Below the pieces are notes generated by a model. It was given only the letters and a program-made list of their open reading frames with translations, did not search any database and was not told where the DNA came from. 15,807 nucleotides of DNA, from contig WHUZ01000277.1 in NCBI GenBank assembly GCA_015179045.1, forward strand, positions 1-15,807, written 5' to 3'. Within the stretch, counting starts at the first letter, position 1; each line of letters begins with the position of its first letter. The stretch is from Kalaharituber pfeilii. Lineage: Eukaryota; Ascomycota; Pezizomycetes; Pezizales; Pezizaceae. Shown here in pieces: positions 1 through 8,911 of the stretch. A program made the position numbers and the translations under genes.

Positions 1-1560
1 CTAGCCATATTAGAGTCGTAGTATTGTCATAATACTTCTAGTCGGTACTACTCTGGTACCACAAAGAGTTTGTCACCATTTCTTTCTCAGTTATCATAGT
101 TAGTACCCAGTATATCTACCCATATGTCTTCTGCTTCACCTGCTTCTTCATCTACTAGCAGTTGCCTGTCTTTGAATAACTGTTCGATGCTACCAGAGGT
201 AGCATCACCAATTCATTAGGAGAGGGCATCTGCTTTGCTGTTAAGACTTCCAAGGATGTATTTAATAATATAGTCGAACTTGGAGAGTTTTTAACTCCAG
301 TTGGCTTGACAGCTATTAAGACATTGTTTAATAGTGAAGTACTTTAATGCATAGTAATCAGTATAGATAGTGAACTTAAGCCCAAGTAACTCTATCTTCT
401 ATTTTTTGTGAAGACATTCGAAGATGGCTAATAGTTCCTTATCATAGATAGGGTAGTTGTACTCAGCAGGGTTTAGGATGCAAGAGTAAAAATCACAAGA
501 GTAGAGTATGGTAACATCGTCCTTGATATGATACTGACTCATGATACTGGTGAGAGCCTGATCTGAGCAGTCGGTTTCTACGATGGTAGGTAGAGATCAA
601 TTGAACTGGTATAGGATAGGAGCTGTTATGAACTTTTCTTTAAGTTCCAAAAATGCAGATTGCTACTTTGCTTCCCATGTAAAGGGTAAGTTTCTGGTCA
701 AGATCATTAGAGGGTAGGTCGTAGTGGAGTAATTGATAATGAATCGGTAGTAATAATTAGCAAATCCCAAGAAAGCTTAGATCTCCTTCTTCTTTGTAGG
801 TTGGGGCCAGTCATGAATAGTACTCAGTTTGGCAGGGTCTATCTTGATCTCAGTACCATTAATTAAGTGACCTAGGAATATAGTTTCGTACATATGGAAC
901 TTGTATTTGGCCAAATTGACTGCTAGCCCATGTTCACTTAACTTAGCAAGCACATTTTCTACTATCCTTTGGTAGTCCTTCTCTATTATACCTCCATAGA
1001 TCAAGATATCATTCAGGTACTAAATGACTCCATCGATGCCTTGGAGGATCTCATCCATCATTTCCTAGAAGGATGCAGGTATGTTCATGAGTCCAAAGAG
1101 CATGACAGTATACTCAAAGAGGCCTTTTGTAGTCTTGAAGGCTATTTTCCATTCATTACCTGACTTGATTCTGATAATGTTGTAGCTGTTCTTGAGGTCC
1201 AGTTTGGTGAACCATTTACTGCCTTAGGTCTTCTTAAGTAACTCCGACATTAGAGGCAATAGATATTTGTTAGGATTTGTAAGTTTATTTAATGCATGAT
1301 AATTGATGCAGAGTTGGAGTGACTCAGCTTTTTTCTATATGAAAAGGATTGGTAAAGCCGCCTTAGATCTTGACCTTCTGATCTTACCTGTCAGCAAGTA
1401 TTCATCGATATATCTTTGTAGTGCCTCGTCTTCTTCCCATGTAGTCTTGTAGATAGGACTATAGGGTGCTTTAGTGTTTAGGTTTTTGAAAGGGATTTTA
1501 TGATCCCAACCTCAGTATAGGAATAATTGGCATACCTGTTCTTCCAAAAAACATAAACAG
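1..1560 (-). pseudogene. Ty3/gypsy pol remnant: reverse transcriptase and RNase H
   Basis: Read on the minus strand, one frame runs from about 1560 to the left edge, broken only by about 15 stop codons. In order it shows the pre-RT segment ending in WDH (near 1510), the RT core ([10 protein letters not shown], then a FGLMN-type motif), the catalytic box near 1008-1019, the LGH and GFANYYR connection, the RNase H start (ETDCSDQA near 560-580) and ILGSLNSKADALS near 240. The part at the edge is the linker into the integrase zinc-binding region. The catalytic YxDD box reads Y-L-N-D, so a catalytic aspartate is lost. Most stops fit CAA, CAG, CGA or TGG turned into stops by C>T change. The 5' part (gag, protease) is missing: homology stops near 1560. 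The element is dead. It cannot be the other half of the element at the right edge, because the domain order does not fit. Confidence 0.95.
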
Positions 1561-1622
1561 ACTGTGCTCGTACACACATTATTATTCGGCCTCAGTTTAA
1601 TATAGCCATACATGAAGAATAT

Positions 1623-1681
1623 ATCTGCCCTCCGGCTAGCGATTAATGAGATAAAAAAAAAAAAAAAAAAAAATCTGCCCT
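1623..1681. mobile_element. micro-insertion with poly-A tail and 9-bp target duplication
   Basis: The nine bases ATCTGCCCT occur at 1623-1631 and again at 1673-1681. Between them lie 21 unique bases followed by a run of about 20 A. This is the structure left by target-primed retroposition of a heavily 5'-truncated poly-A transcript (LINE, SINE or mRNA end). The body is too short to name a family. It lies between the retroelement fragment and the 3' end of the DUF6532-like gene. Confidence 0.5.
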
Positions 1682-2038
1682 AAATCGACTATGCGCACAA
1701 ACAATATACCCTGCCTTCTCAAAAGAACCTCATTCCTCACTAGAATTAGCCTATTCTCCATCAAATCATGTTAATTGCTGCCTAACTTTGCATTTCACAT
1801 ATATACCTCCTAATCATCCTGCTGGTCCTAATCAGCGCCCGCCTTCCTTATTGCTCTCATCATTCTGACCATCATCATCATCCTCCTCATCTTCCTCATC
1901 TTCTTCATATTCCTCATCTTGCTCGTCCTCATCCTCCTCTTCCGTGCCAGCCATTCCATTCGCCTCATTACCATCCCTCTCCTCACGTATCTTGTCCTCC
2001 TTCTCCTTACCTCTTTCTTGCCATACTTTGTTTAATAT

Positions 2039-2275
2039 TGTTACGGAGGTGGTAAACGCAGAAAGTTACCGTCCGTCAGGTTAAAAAGACACTTGACTAG
2101 CGATACTCGCTAGTCCTCTGTGTAGCTCATATAGTACTCATTATGTGACTGCGGCGCCTTTCCAGCTATCGCATGTCGCTTACGTCGCATATGCGCATTT
2201 CGTATGCGCTTGAATTTTTCACTTTTCACGCGCTCCACCGGCCGCCTACACTACGGTCGCGGTGAACCTGTAACA
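2039..2275 (-). repeat. TRIM 3' LTR (left copy)
   Basis: This 237-bp LTR begins TGTTACGG and ends CTGTAACA on the plus strand. It holds a 9-bp perfect hairpin (arms GACTAGCGA and TCGCTAGTC, loop TAC) at 2095-2115 and the TATA-like TATATGAG on the minus strand. It differs from the right copy at about 24 sites, all but one of them transitions. Confidence 0.9.
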
Positions 2276-2278
2276 GTA

Positions 2279-2289
2279 CCCCCCCTCTT
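2279..2289 (-). promoter_or_regulatory. polypurine tract of the TRIM
   Basis: The minus strand reads AAGAGGGGGGG, then TAC, then the TGTTACAGG start of the 3' LTR. A nearly identical arrangement occurs in the chromovirus at 14130-14144. It is the expected primer for plus-strand DNA synthesis. Confidence 0.65.
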
Positions 2290-2667
2290 AGGGCAACTTC
2301 TCCGGGTTGCTGCTATATGAGTCTGCCCCCACCCTGGCCGTCGTGGATTATCCCATACACTGTACTACATGACTCTTCTAACCAGGATGTCAGCCAGGGA
2401 TCCGATACGTCACTTTATCCTTGCTGCTGCCTTAGATGTATTGCGTAAGCACCACCCATCACTTGGCATGCCGGGATTACACAGCGTCACCTAATATCAA
2501 TATTTTGCCGTCTTACATGGCCTTCCATATTGCTCTTGGCTCTGGCTCTGGCTCATGGCTCTCGCTCTTTGGCTCTTAGCTCAGGTAAGGTCTTACTTTC
2601 TGCGGCTTTAATACTTAATACTCAGGGAATTGGTGAGATAAGTTAAGCATCGAACCGGTGATCGGTT

Positions 2668-2680
2668 TATCGCTAGTCAA
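2668..2680 (-). promoter_or_regulatory. candidate self-priming primer-binding site
   Basis: On the minus strand, one base after the 5' LTR, the element reads TTGACTAGCGATA. This is the exact 13-nt complement of TATCGCTAGTCAA inside the LTR (2736-2748, repeated at 2093-2105). There is no TGG as expected for pairing with a tRNA 3' end. A 1-2 nt gap between LTR and primer site is usual in LTR elements. The self-priming role is an inference from position and complementarity. Confidence 0.6.
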
Positions 2681-2681
2681 C

Positions 2682-2918
2682 TGTTATGGAGGTGGTAAAC
2701 GTAGAAAGTTACCGTCCGCCAGGTCAAAAAGACACTTGACTAGCGATACTCGCTAGTCCTCTGCATAGCTCATATAGTACTCATTATGCGACTGCGGCGT
2801 CTTTCCGGCTGTCATATGTCACTTACGTTATATATGCGCATTTCGCATGCACTTGCATTTTTCGCTTTTCATGCGCTCCACCGGCCGCCCATACTACGGT
2901 CGCGGTGAACCCGTAACA
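2682..2918 (-). repeat. TRIM 5' LTR (right copy)
   Basis: Same length as the left LTR (237 bp), with intact TGTTA/TAACA termini. On the minus strand TATATGAG starts at 2776, and the predicted transcript start TATCGC begins at 2748, 28 nt downstream. The GACTAGCGA/TCGCTAGTC hairpin spans 2738-2758. Confidence 0.9.
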
Positions 2919-3633
2919 AATATACCATTACTGCCACAAATACGGGTCGACCTCCGCATCGGAGTTGTGGCTCGACAGCTACGGCCACGTGCACCTGACC
3001 GCCTTCGTGACCGTAGGGCATCATCTGAGTCTGAGGCATTCCAGTTTCCCTCCAAAACCACTGCTGGTATCTGTAACTCAAGGTCAGCATCCTGCAAGCC
3101 GCCATCATCAGCCTGTTCACCACAGTGGTCCCCCACAACTTCAGTTGGCTTTCCCAAAATTCCTTCATGGCAAATATGATAATCTTCGTCATAGGCCGCA
3201 TCATCTTCTTCAACATCGTTTTTATTTCTTTTGGCGCCCATGAGAGAGTTTGGTGTGGATTGTTATGACCTTGAGCATGTCTGGGAGGATCGGGCACGTA
3301 GCTCACTTCCGTTAGAAGGGTATGGCTTGCCGCTCTGGCTGGGAGGCAGTGGTCCTCCCCTACTACTCTTATGCCGTTTACGTGGAGGGCCTTCATGCTG
3401 ATGTTCATCTGGGTTGTTATTACTGCGCTGTAACTCTCCCAATCCCACAGGGTGCTGAGTTACCGCGTCCGGGTTTTGATTTAATCTGAGATGTGTGCGG
3501 ACTCGTACGCTAGAAATGAAGCTATCCTATGTCATCTGGTTTCTGACACGGCGGCCTATGGAGATCAGCATTGGACGGTCCTCTGGAATGCTTTCCAGAG
3601 CCGTTCCGTCCTCTGCAGGAACAACAGCGATGG

Positions 3634-3697
3634 CTAGACGTTTAATATAAAGGTATTAGATCACCTTGACTAGTACATTTTTAGTATTATCACGTAC
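3634..3697 (-). other. intron before the C-terminal exon of the DUF6532-like gene
   Basis: The 64-nt intron has donor GTACGT, CTAAT branch and acceptor CTAG. Phase 1 is preserved: the last G of the upstream exon joins CC to give GCC, and the frame stays open for more than 30 codons to the TAG at 3527-3529. Confidence 0.75.
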
Positions 3698-4003
3698 CTG
3701 TTTGCTCGTAGGATGATCTGCCTTCGGAAATTTGGCTGGTGTACCCAGTGGCAGCTCTGTGCGCATGATTAGTACGTCCTTCGCCAGTCATCAGCAATCT
3801 CCCTTGCTCAGCGGTCATTGGTAATAGATCAGTTAAATCGCTCGTGTTATCCCCAAAATCATCCTGATATCCGGGCATGTCAACCCGCTCATCTGCTCGC
3901 AGCCCAGTACGCAAAGCAATTCGTTCATAAATGGCCTTACAAATTGCCTCTTGTCGGACAGGCGACATATTCTCCCATGTTTCCTGAAATGCCTTGTAGT
4001 ACC

Positions 4004-4069
4004 CTAAGAACCGTAATCAACAATGTCAGCTTCAGATATTCCTTAGACTGACATTCCTCTGTACCCTAC
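4004..4069 (-). other. intron inside the DUF6532-like core
   Basis: The 66-nt intron has donor GTAGGG, branch-like CTGAC and acceptor TTAG. It splits a glycine codon after the first base. The joined reading continues from a SDIYI segment into YYKAFQETW without a stop, whereas reading through meets stops at once. Confidence 0.75.
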
Positions 4070-5214
4070 CGATATAGATATCAGATTCAAAAGGAACGGG
4101 CTTTAACGAATGTTCATTCCGGCCAGTTCGCAGATTGTTGAGAGCATAAAGGACAGCAGTAGCAGCAAGTGAGATTGTGACCAGTCGGAGAGGCTGGAAA
4201 TAGCTCCGTAGCACAGGATCCCGGCCGTAATGGTCAGGCTTCTCGAATAAGTGTTTTTCCAATATATCAGCTATTTGTGGAGACGCAAAATAAGCTAGGC
4301 GACCCTGTTGTAGAGTGAACACGAGGCTAAAATGTAAGTAAACATACTCCGAATATCACTAAAGATTAACCACATATGTCTGAGGTTTTATTTGCAGCGA
4401 ACCTGTCGTCTTGGAGTAACAATTCAACCTGCACCCTAAGATCCTCTGAACAATCGTCCATTCGAAGGGAGTAAAGATGTGGGACATGCTTGCGACAAGT
4501 TGCCGTAAGGTACCCCCGTATTGCCATAATCTTCTTGCGCAACTAATATTTGTTAATCATGAAGATCTCATAGAATGTAAGTAGGAGCTAGAATTTTGTG
4601 TTAGACATGGACCCACGATTTAACGTGCATTTTCATGCACGAGCTGTACAGGATATGACATGCTTGGATCTTCTGTGCAAAGATAGGCAACCGCTTTCGC
4701 ATAAGCATCGTCCACCATTTTGTCAGCTTGTGGCCTAGTTGGCCAAGGATTTATAGCCAGAGTTAATACAAATATATATAGTTTCGCCATTCTGATCGGC
4801 CGCTGGAGTTGAGCTGGCAAAGAATGTACGGACAGAGCTCTGGTGTTAAGATCAACCTCACCACAGGTGCAACCATCTCGTATAATCGACTGCCCACTGC
4901 TTGGAGTGGATGTCCGGACTGGGATGGACGGTTGACTGCCTTCCTTAAGACAGAAAGAGGATGCGGATGCATTTCGCCGCACGACAGCCGAAGTTTGACG
5001 TCGATAGTATTAGGCAGTTGTTGGACGTATCTATGGATTCTTTATCAGCAGTGCTCATAAGACTAGCATCTTTTCTAACCTCGTCATTATCAGATAAAAT
5101 ATCATCATTATCAACTAAAGAGTCATTCCAATCTGAAGTTGCAACCGGAGGTAAAGGCAGGTTAGATCGAGGATGTCTATGAAGTTTAGCTTGGGAATTG
5201 GTATGACTGGACGC

Positions 5215-5280
5215 CTGTGTAAAATTATTAGCAGGATACAATTCGTTTTAGAAACCAAATTTGGATTATTCTGCTCTTAC
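5215..5280 (-). other. intron 1 of the DUF6532-like gene
   Basis: The 66-nt intron has donor GTAAGA, a GCTAAT branch-like site about 17 nt before the acceptor, and acceptor ACACAG. The upstream exon is exactly 42 codons from the ATG, and the downstream exon continues in phase 0. This supports both the start codon and a fungal gene model. Confidence 0.75.
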
Positions 5281-5406
5281 ATTGTTCTTGTTGATATAGT
5301 ATATTGGGGCCTCTCCATATCTGTGATGCCTTAGCTTCGATGGAGCTGGCGTCCCACTAGCTCGCGCTGGTCGGGACGCACTATACTGACTGTTTTGGGA
5401 GGACAT

Positions 5407-6074
5407 TAGAACTCGAATTTGCAGGCCATGCGAACTGTCAAATATGGAGTTTAAGAGTTGAACACATTAGCATGAGCATATTAAAATCCGTGGCTGCAGG
5501 GAAGGGGCACTGCTTACCAGGTTATCTCAATGATAGTACGTTCCTGAACCAACAAAGGCCGGCCGATAATAAATAAACAGGGATCATTACACCACAGGGG
5601 CGGAAGTGAAAAGATAGTGTATTAAACACAGGTCAAGTACCAATAGAGTGTATCGAAGCCAGTCTTGAAGAAAACATAGGGTATCATAAACTAAAAAAAC
5701 GAGATTAACTAGTCCATACAAATCCGACTTGCAAGGGCAAAAAAAAAAAAAAAAAGATTCACTGGCCCATCAAAACATACTATGCAATTTAAGTGACAAA
5801 GCGACATTGATAACAAGACTTGCAAATACTAATTTCATGAAGACCCAGATTTCAATAACCATTGGATAAAATATGAAAATTAAACAGGACACCAATAGGA
5901 TAACAAGCTATTAGCACATGACATTTAATTCTCACTCAACAAATAAAAATAACGATAATGACTACCCTGTGATTCGTTGCGCTCAGGCCACTCACGTTTC
6001 ACTAAGAGGTTGTTTCACTAGGGTGAGGCTGAAAATAAACTGAAATAATACTCGAAATAGTACTGGAAACGAAA
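5407..6074. other. intergenic, AT-rich, with a poly-A run
   Basis: No reading frame of note lies between the start of the DUF6532-like gene and the end of the helicase pseudogene. It should hold the promoter of the former and the 3' end of the latter, but no clear signals stand out. There is a 17-base A run at 5739-5755. Confidence 0.5.
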
Positions 6075-6515
6075 TCAATTTTTAGTGTGTTTTTCGTATT
6101 CTGTGGATCGCTTTCTTTCAAACGCGGCCAGACTTGTTTTGAGTTCGTCTTCCGTTATTCCTCCTTTCATTAGTTCCTGTAGCAGAACTAAATTCGGAGA
6201 CTCCGCGACCTCCTCCTATGAAGGAAGTTCATGATAGTCGGTATCTCAGGAACTGCGACCTCAATCAGTAATGCATTGGTTTCTCTCACCCTTGCACACG
6301 CATGCCATTTCTCAAAGGAATGCCATGGTGGCTGCGCTAATACGCAGATATTCACTTCCTGAAGTGACACTCCATGGGCTAGGGTATGATAGTGTACAAA
6401 GAATGGAAGGTCCATCACTGCTGAGAAATCGTGCTAATCCCTCTTCCATACCGGTAGGGTCGTCGGGGTCTAGATCCAACGTAAACGTATCCAGCTCCGC
6501 GACCGATTGTAAGAG

Positions 6516-6564
6516 CTATCACTGTTATGATCTTGCCTAAAATCGCATTGAAGTCTTGGCTTAC
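6516..6564 (-). other. helicase intron before motif V (49 nt)
   Basis: Donor GTAAGC, ATAAC-type branch and acceptor GATAG, phase 0. It joins QALYIQH to LLQSVAELDTF. The latter then stays open to the frame change near 6380. Confidence 0.75.
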
Positions 6565-6623
6565 ATGCTGGATATATAGTGCCTGTACCATAGTTGGCGT
6601 GAATACGATAGCACGATTCACGT

Positions 6624-6661
6624 CTGAGAGGTTTCAATCTCGAGCTCTCCCGGTCGGTCAC
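6624..6661 (-). other. possible short helicase intron (38 nt)
   Basis: GTGACC to CTCAG on the minus strand. Removing it carries the frame in phase 1 from an EVKP segment into DVNRAIVFTPT (motif IV). The branch site is weak and the length is short, so a frameshift is the alternative. Confidence 0.4.
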
Positions 6662-7561
6662 CAGGCTTTACCTCATCGCCTTCAATCGTCCATCCCTGAA
6701 GTACTATTTTAGCTAATACTTGTGTAATCCATCTTGTCAGTGCATTTTCCGTCGGCTGAAACTGTAGTGCTAAAGGTAATGGGTCAAATGAGGTCTGTGG
6801 TGTCCCGTCTAGCTTACGAGCGGACAGATATAATGCTTGATTAACCGACCTACAGGCTGCGAGGAATATTGCTCTGGATGGAGATACGTCTGCAGCGAGG
6901 GCTGTCAGGTCACCTTGTAGATCGTTCTCAAGGTTGACCTTTTGGATATCGAGCTTTTGCATATAAGTATCCCCGACGTCGAACCCACTTTCCCTATAAA
7001 CCCAGGGCAGGAGGAATGGTCGGATATTGTGCACCGTACTCCTTGCGTTAGCCAGCAAAGACTTTAGTTTCTGCGTAGCTACCTTTGGATTGAAAAGCCT
7101 GAACATTGCTATGGCGCTTTTTGCACCATCAGGGAAAGGTGTTGCGGAAGTCCCCAAAAGGAAATTGCTCTTTGCGGTCCGAAGAAACGTGTATATGCTT
7201 GAGGACGAATCCTGTGCCAAATGGCAATCATCCAATACAATTGCGCCCATGAAACTTTGCTTAGTTCTGTCTCACTAAGGCTACCATAAGCCTGCAAAAC
7301 GATTGTTTTGCCTCCTAACATCGTGATCTCGCTTCCGACACTAATGGTGATGTCGGATTCCTTTCCGACCAAATCACGTATTATAGCATACGTGCGGAAT
7401 ATGGAGATGGGAGTCCTGTGCTCACACATGTTAGCTCTCATGGGTAAGCAAGCAGCGTGCAGTCGTCTATACGTGATCATCAGAACTGGACGATTTTTCC
7501 ACGCAATTCTAGAATTAGGATGATATATCGGCCTTAATAGTGCTGCCAATGCAACGTATGT

Positions 7562-7613
7562 CTGTAAGGTATTAGCGTCAAATCCGTCCCATTACAGCTA
7601 GAGTGAAGCCTAC
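7562..7613 (-). other. helicase intron inside the Walker A codons (52 nt)
   Basis: Donor GTAGGC, CTAAT branch and acceptor ACAG. Removing it turns GSGKV, which soon hits a stop, into GSGKTYVALAALL, an orthodox motif I followed by the expected helix. This is the best-supported intron in the window. Confidence 0.85.
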
Positions 7614-8285
7614 CTTTCCCGAACCTAATGGACTCGCGAGCAGGACCGCAGCTTTATTTTCCATTATTGAACGATAAATGAATGCCGTAGGCCGAATTTG
7701 GTCTTCCCGCAACCGTATGCCACGAAGCGCAGGTACGTTGTGAAAACAATACTGCCTAACCTCAATAGGGAGATCATCGCTGCGATTTTCGTCGAGAGTC
7801 TCAACCATTTGAAGAGCCTGCATGTCAGCCTTCAGATCGTAAGTTTTCTTCCCAGCAATCCCTTCAAGCCCATCATGCAAAAGCGTATGCAGAAGGCTTG
7901 TGGCTTCTAAAGGGTATGTACGTCCATGACCACGTGGAGCCATTGCCAAGGCTGGGAAAAATTCTTCTTCCCAACAAGCTGCCATAGTTGATAGTTTTCG
8001 ATGGTGGATATCAAACGTCTCGTCGAACGGTAGGGATGCTCCATCATCCCCTTGTGGGGTACTGTTCCGTTTCCGATAAAGATCTTCTAGCGCTTGCAAC
8101 CTATTGACCGTAGGCTTCCTTTTTACTGGCTCTGGTGTAGGTGACTCCATCTCCGGTGTTGATTGTACTGAAGTATTAGGATTGGCTATAACGTTTGACA
8201 TTACCTCCTCAACTCCTAGTTCCTCAATTTCGTCCGTCCGGCCGTCCTCACCAGTCGCACTGCCTTCCCCGGCAAGTTTGTAGCC

Positions 8286-8345
8286 CTACGATTAATCAAT
8301 TCAGAAACTAGACAATATGCTTGCTGTTCCCTGATACGCACTGAC
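8286..8345 (-). other. helicase intron (60 nt)
   Basis: Donor GTCAGT, branch-like GATTAAT and acceptor GTAG, phase 0. It joins exon 8346-8834 (163 codons) to exon 7614-8285 (224 codons) without a frame change. Confidence 0.7.
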
Positions 8346-8510
8346 CTTTATTTCAATTTGCCGATCTTCACCTGTATAGGAATGGGCTATGTCCAGGGTT
8401 TGGTTCCATGAAGCCGGCCCTTCCACTACACATTGCTCGTCATGTTTTAACAAGTCCGCGATCAAAATGGAGGTAATGCGCTGGTTGGTTTTTAACCTTG
8501 CCTGTCTCTG

Positions 8511-8584
8511 TATGATTTGGACGATGCTGTTCCACTGGTGCTTTTATATGATTTGGACGATGCTGTTCCACGTGGTGGCTTTTA
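8511..8584 (-). repeat. 36/38-bp tandem duplication in the helicase exon
   Basis: Units 8511-8546 and 8547-8584 share an identical 24-bp core (TATGATTTGGACG... on the plus strand) and differ by a 2-base indel. The extra 36-bp unit keeps the frame but carries TAA at 8544-8546. The frame flanking it is the same on both sides, WNSIVQII then QRQARLK. Confidence 0.85.
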
Positions 8585-8834
8585 GCGGATACCTTCCTCG
8601 CTTTTCATTCCTGGTGGTCACAACCACTGTCCAGCTGGACAGATCGCCAGGCTTGATTCGCTTTGGTACAGGCGCGGTGATCGGCTCACCACCGGCTTGG
8701 CGTTTGTTTTTTGCCCGTGTGTTAGATGATGGGCCTTGATCAATCGACTCTACCTCCTCCATGGCTTCGAACCCAGGAGGAACCTGAATCGGCCGCCGGT
8801 ATCGCTTTCCTGTTTGTCCTGTATTATTGTCAAA

Positions 8835-8911
8835 CTAGATTTACAATTAACCGCTTTTGCATTATTGTTCGTACCCTCATAAAGTTCATATTCTTGACCG
8901 TTGTTACTTAC
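8835..8911 (-). other. helicase intron (77 nt)
   Basis: Consensus donor GTAAGT and acceptor CTAG, with a TTAAT-like branch site. The phase is 0 on both sides. Splicing links the SRRVARAG-containing exon to the PIQVPPGFEAMEEV frame, which otherwise overlap in different frames. Confidence 0.8.

Larger units (their letters stand above)
2034..2923 (-). mobile_element. TRIM-like LTR element with 5-bp target duplication AATAT
   Basis: Two 237-bp direct repeats (2039-2275 and 2682-2918) both start TGTTA and end TAACA. They enclose a 406-bp non-coding core. AATAT lies directly outside both ends (2034-2038 and 2919-2923). The minus-strand orientation is inferred from a purine tract (AAGAGGGGGGG, 2279-2289) next to the left LTR, as expected before a 3' LTR, and from a primer-site candidate next to the right LTR. 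There is no gag or pol, so it is non-autonomous. The core holds a GGCTCT-rich microsatellite near 2530-2575. The element interrupts the DUF6532-like coding exon, and the host frame is continuous once the element and one AATAT are ignored. Confidence 0.88.
1832..5406 (-). pseudogene. DUF6532-like gene with acidic tail, split by a TRIM
   Basis: The chosen start is the ATG at 5404-5406 (MSSQNSQYS), because exon 5281-5406 then joins in frame across intron 5215-5280 (GTAAGA donor, GCTAAT branch, CAG acceptor). Residues up to about 110 are low-complexity. The core (about 4750-4070) includes a segment reading KKIMAIRGYL and one with ALNNLRTGRNEHS, which resembles the fungal DUF6532 family (recognised from memory; function unknown). 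Further supported introns are 4004-4069 and 3634-3697, both keeping phase. The C-terminal exon carries a basic RKRHK stretch and then, after the TRIM, an almost purely Asp/Glu tail ending at TGA 1832-1834. Breaks: in-frame TAG 3527-3529 and TAA 3263-3265 (both explained by CAG or CAA >T), a frame change near 4945-5010, unresolved junctions at 4543-4622 and 4323-4368, and the TRIM. Probably nuclear, judging from the basic and acidic regions (inference). Confidence 0.65.

Noticed and set aside
2530..2575. GGCTCT repeats in the TRIM core as a CRISPR-like or regulatory array.
   Set aside because: They are short, uninterrupted microsatellite-type repeats without unique spacers.
2847..3243. Plus-strand open frames over 2847-3243 as genes.
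   Set aside because: They are antisense shadows of the minus-strand DUF6532-like exon, which is supported by intron phase and by the continuation beyond the TRIM. One also starts inside the LTR.
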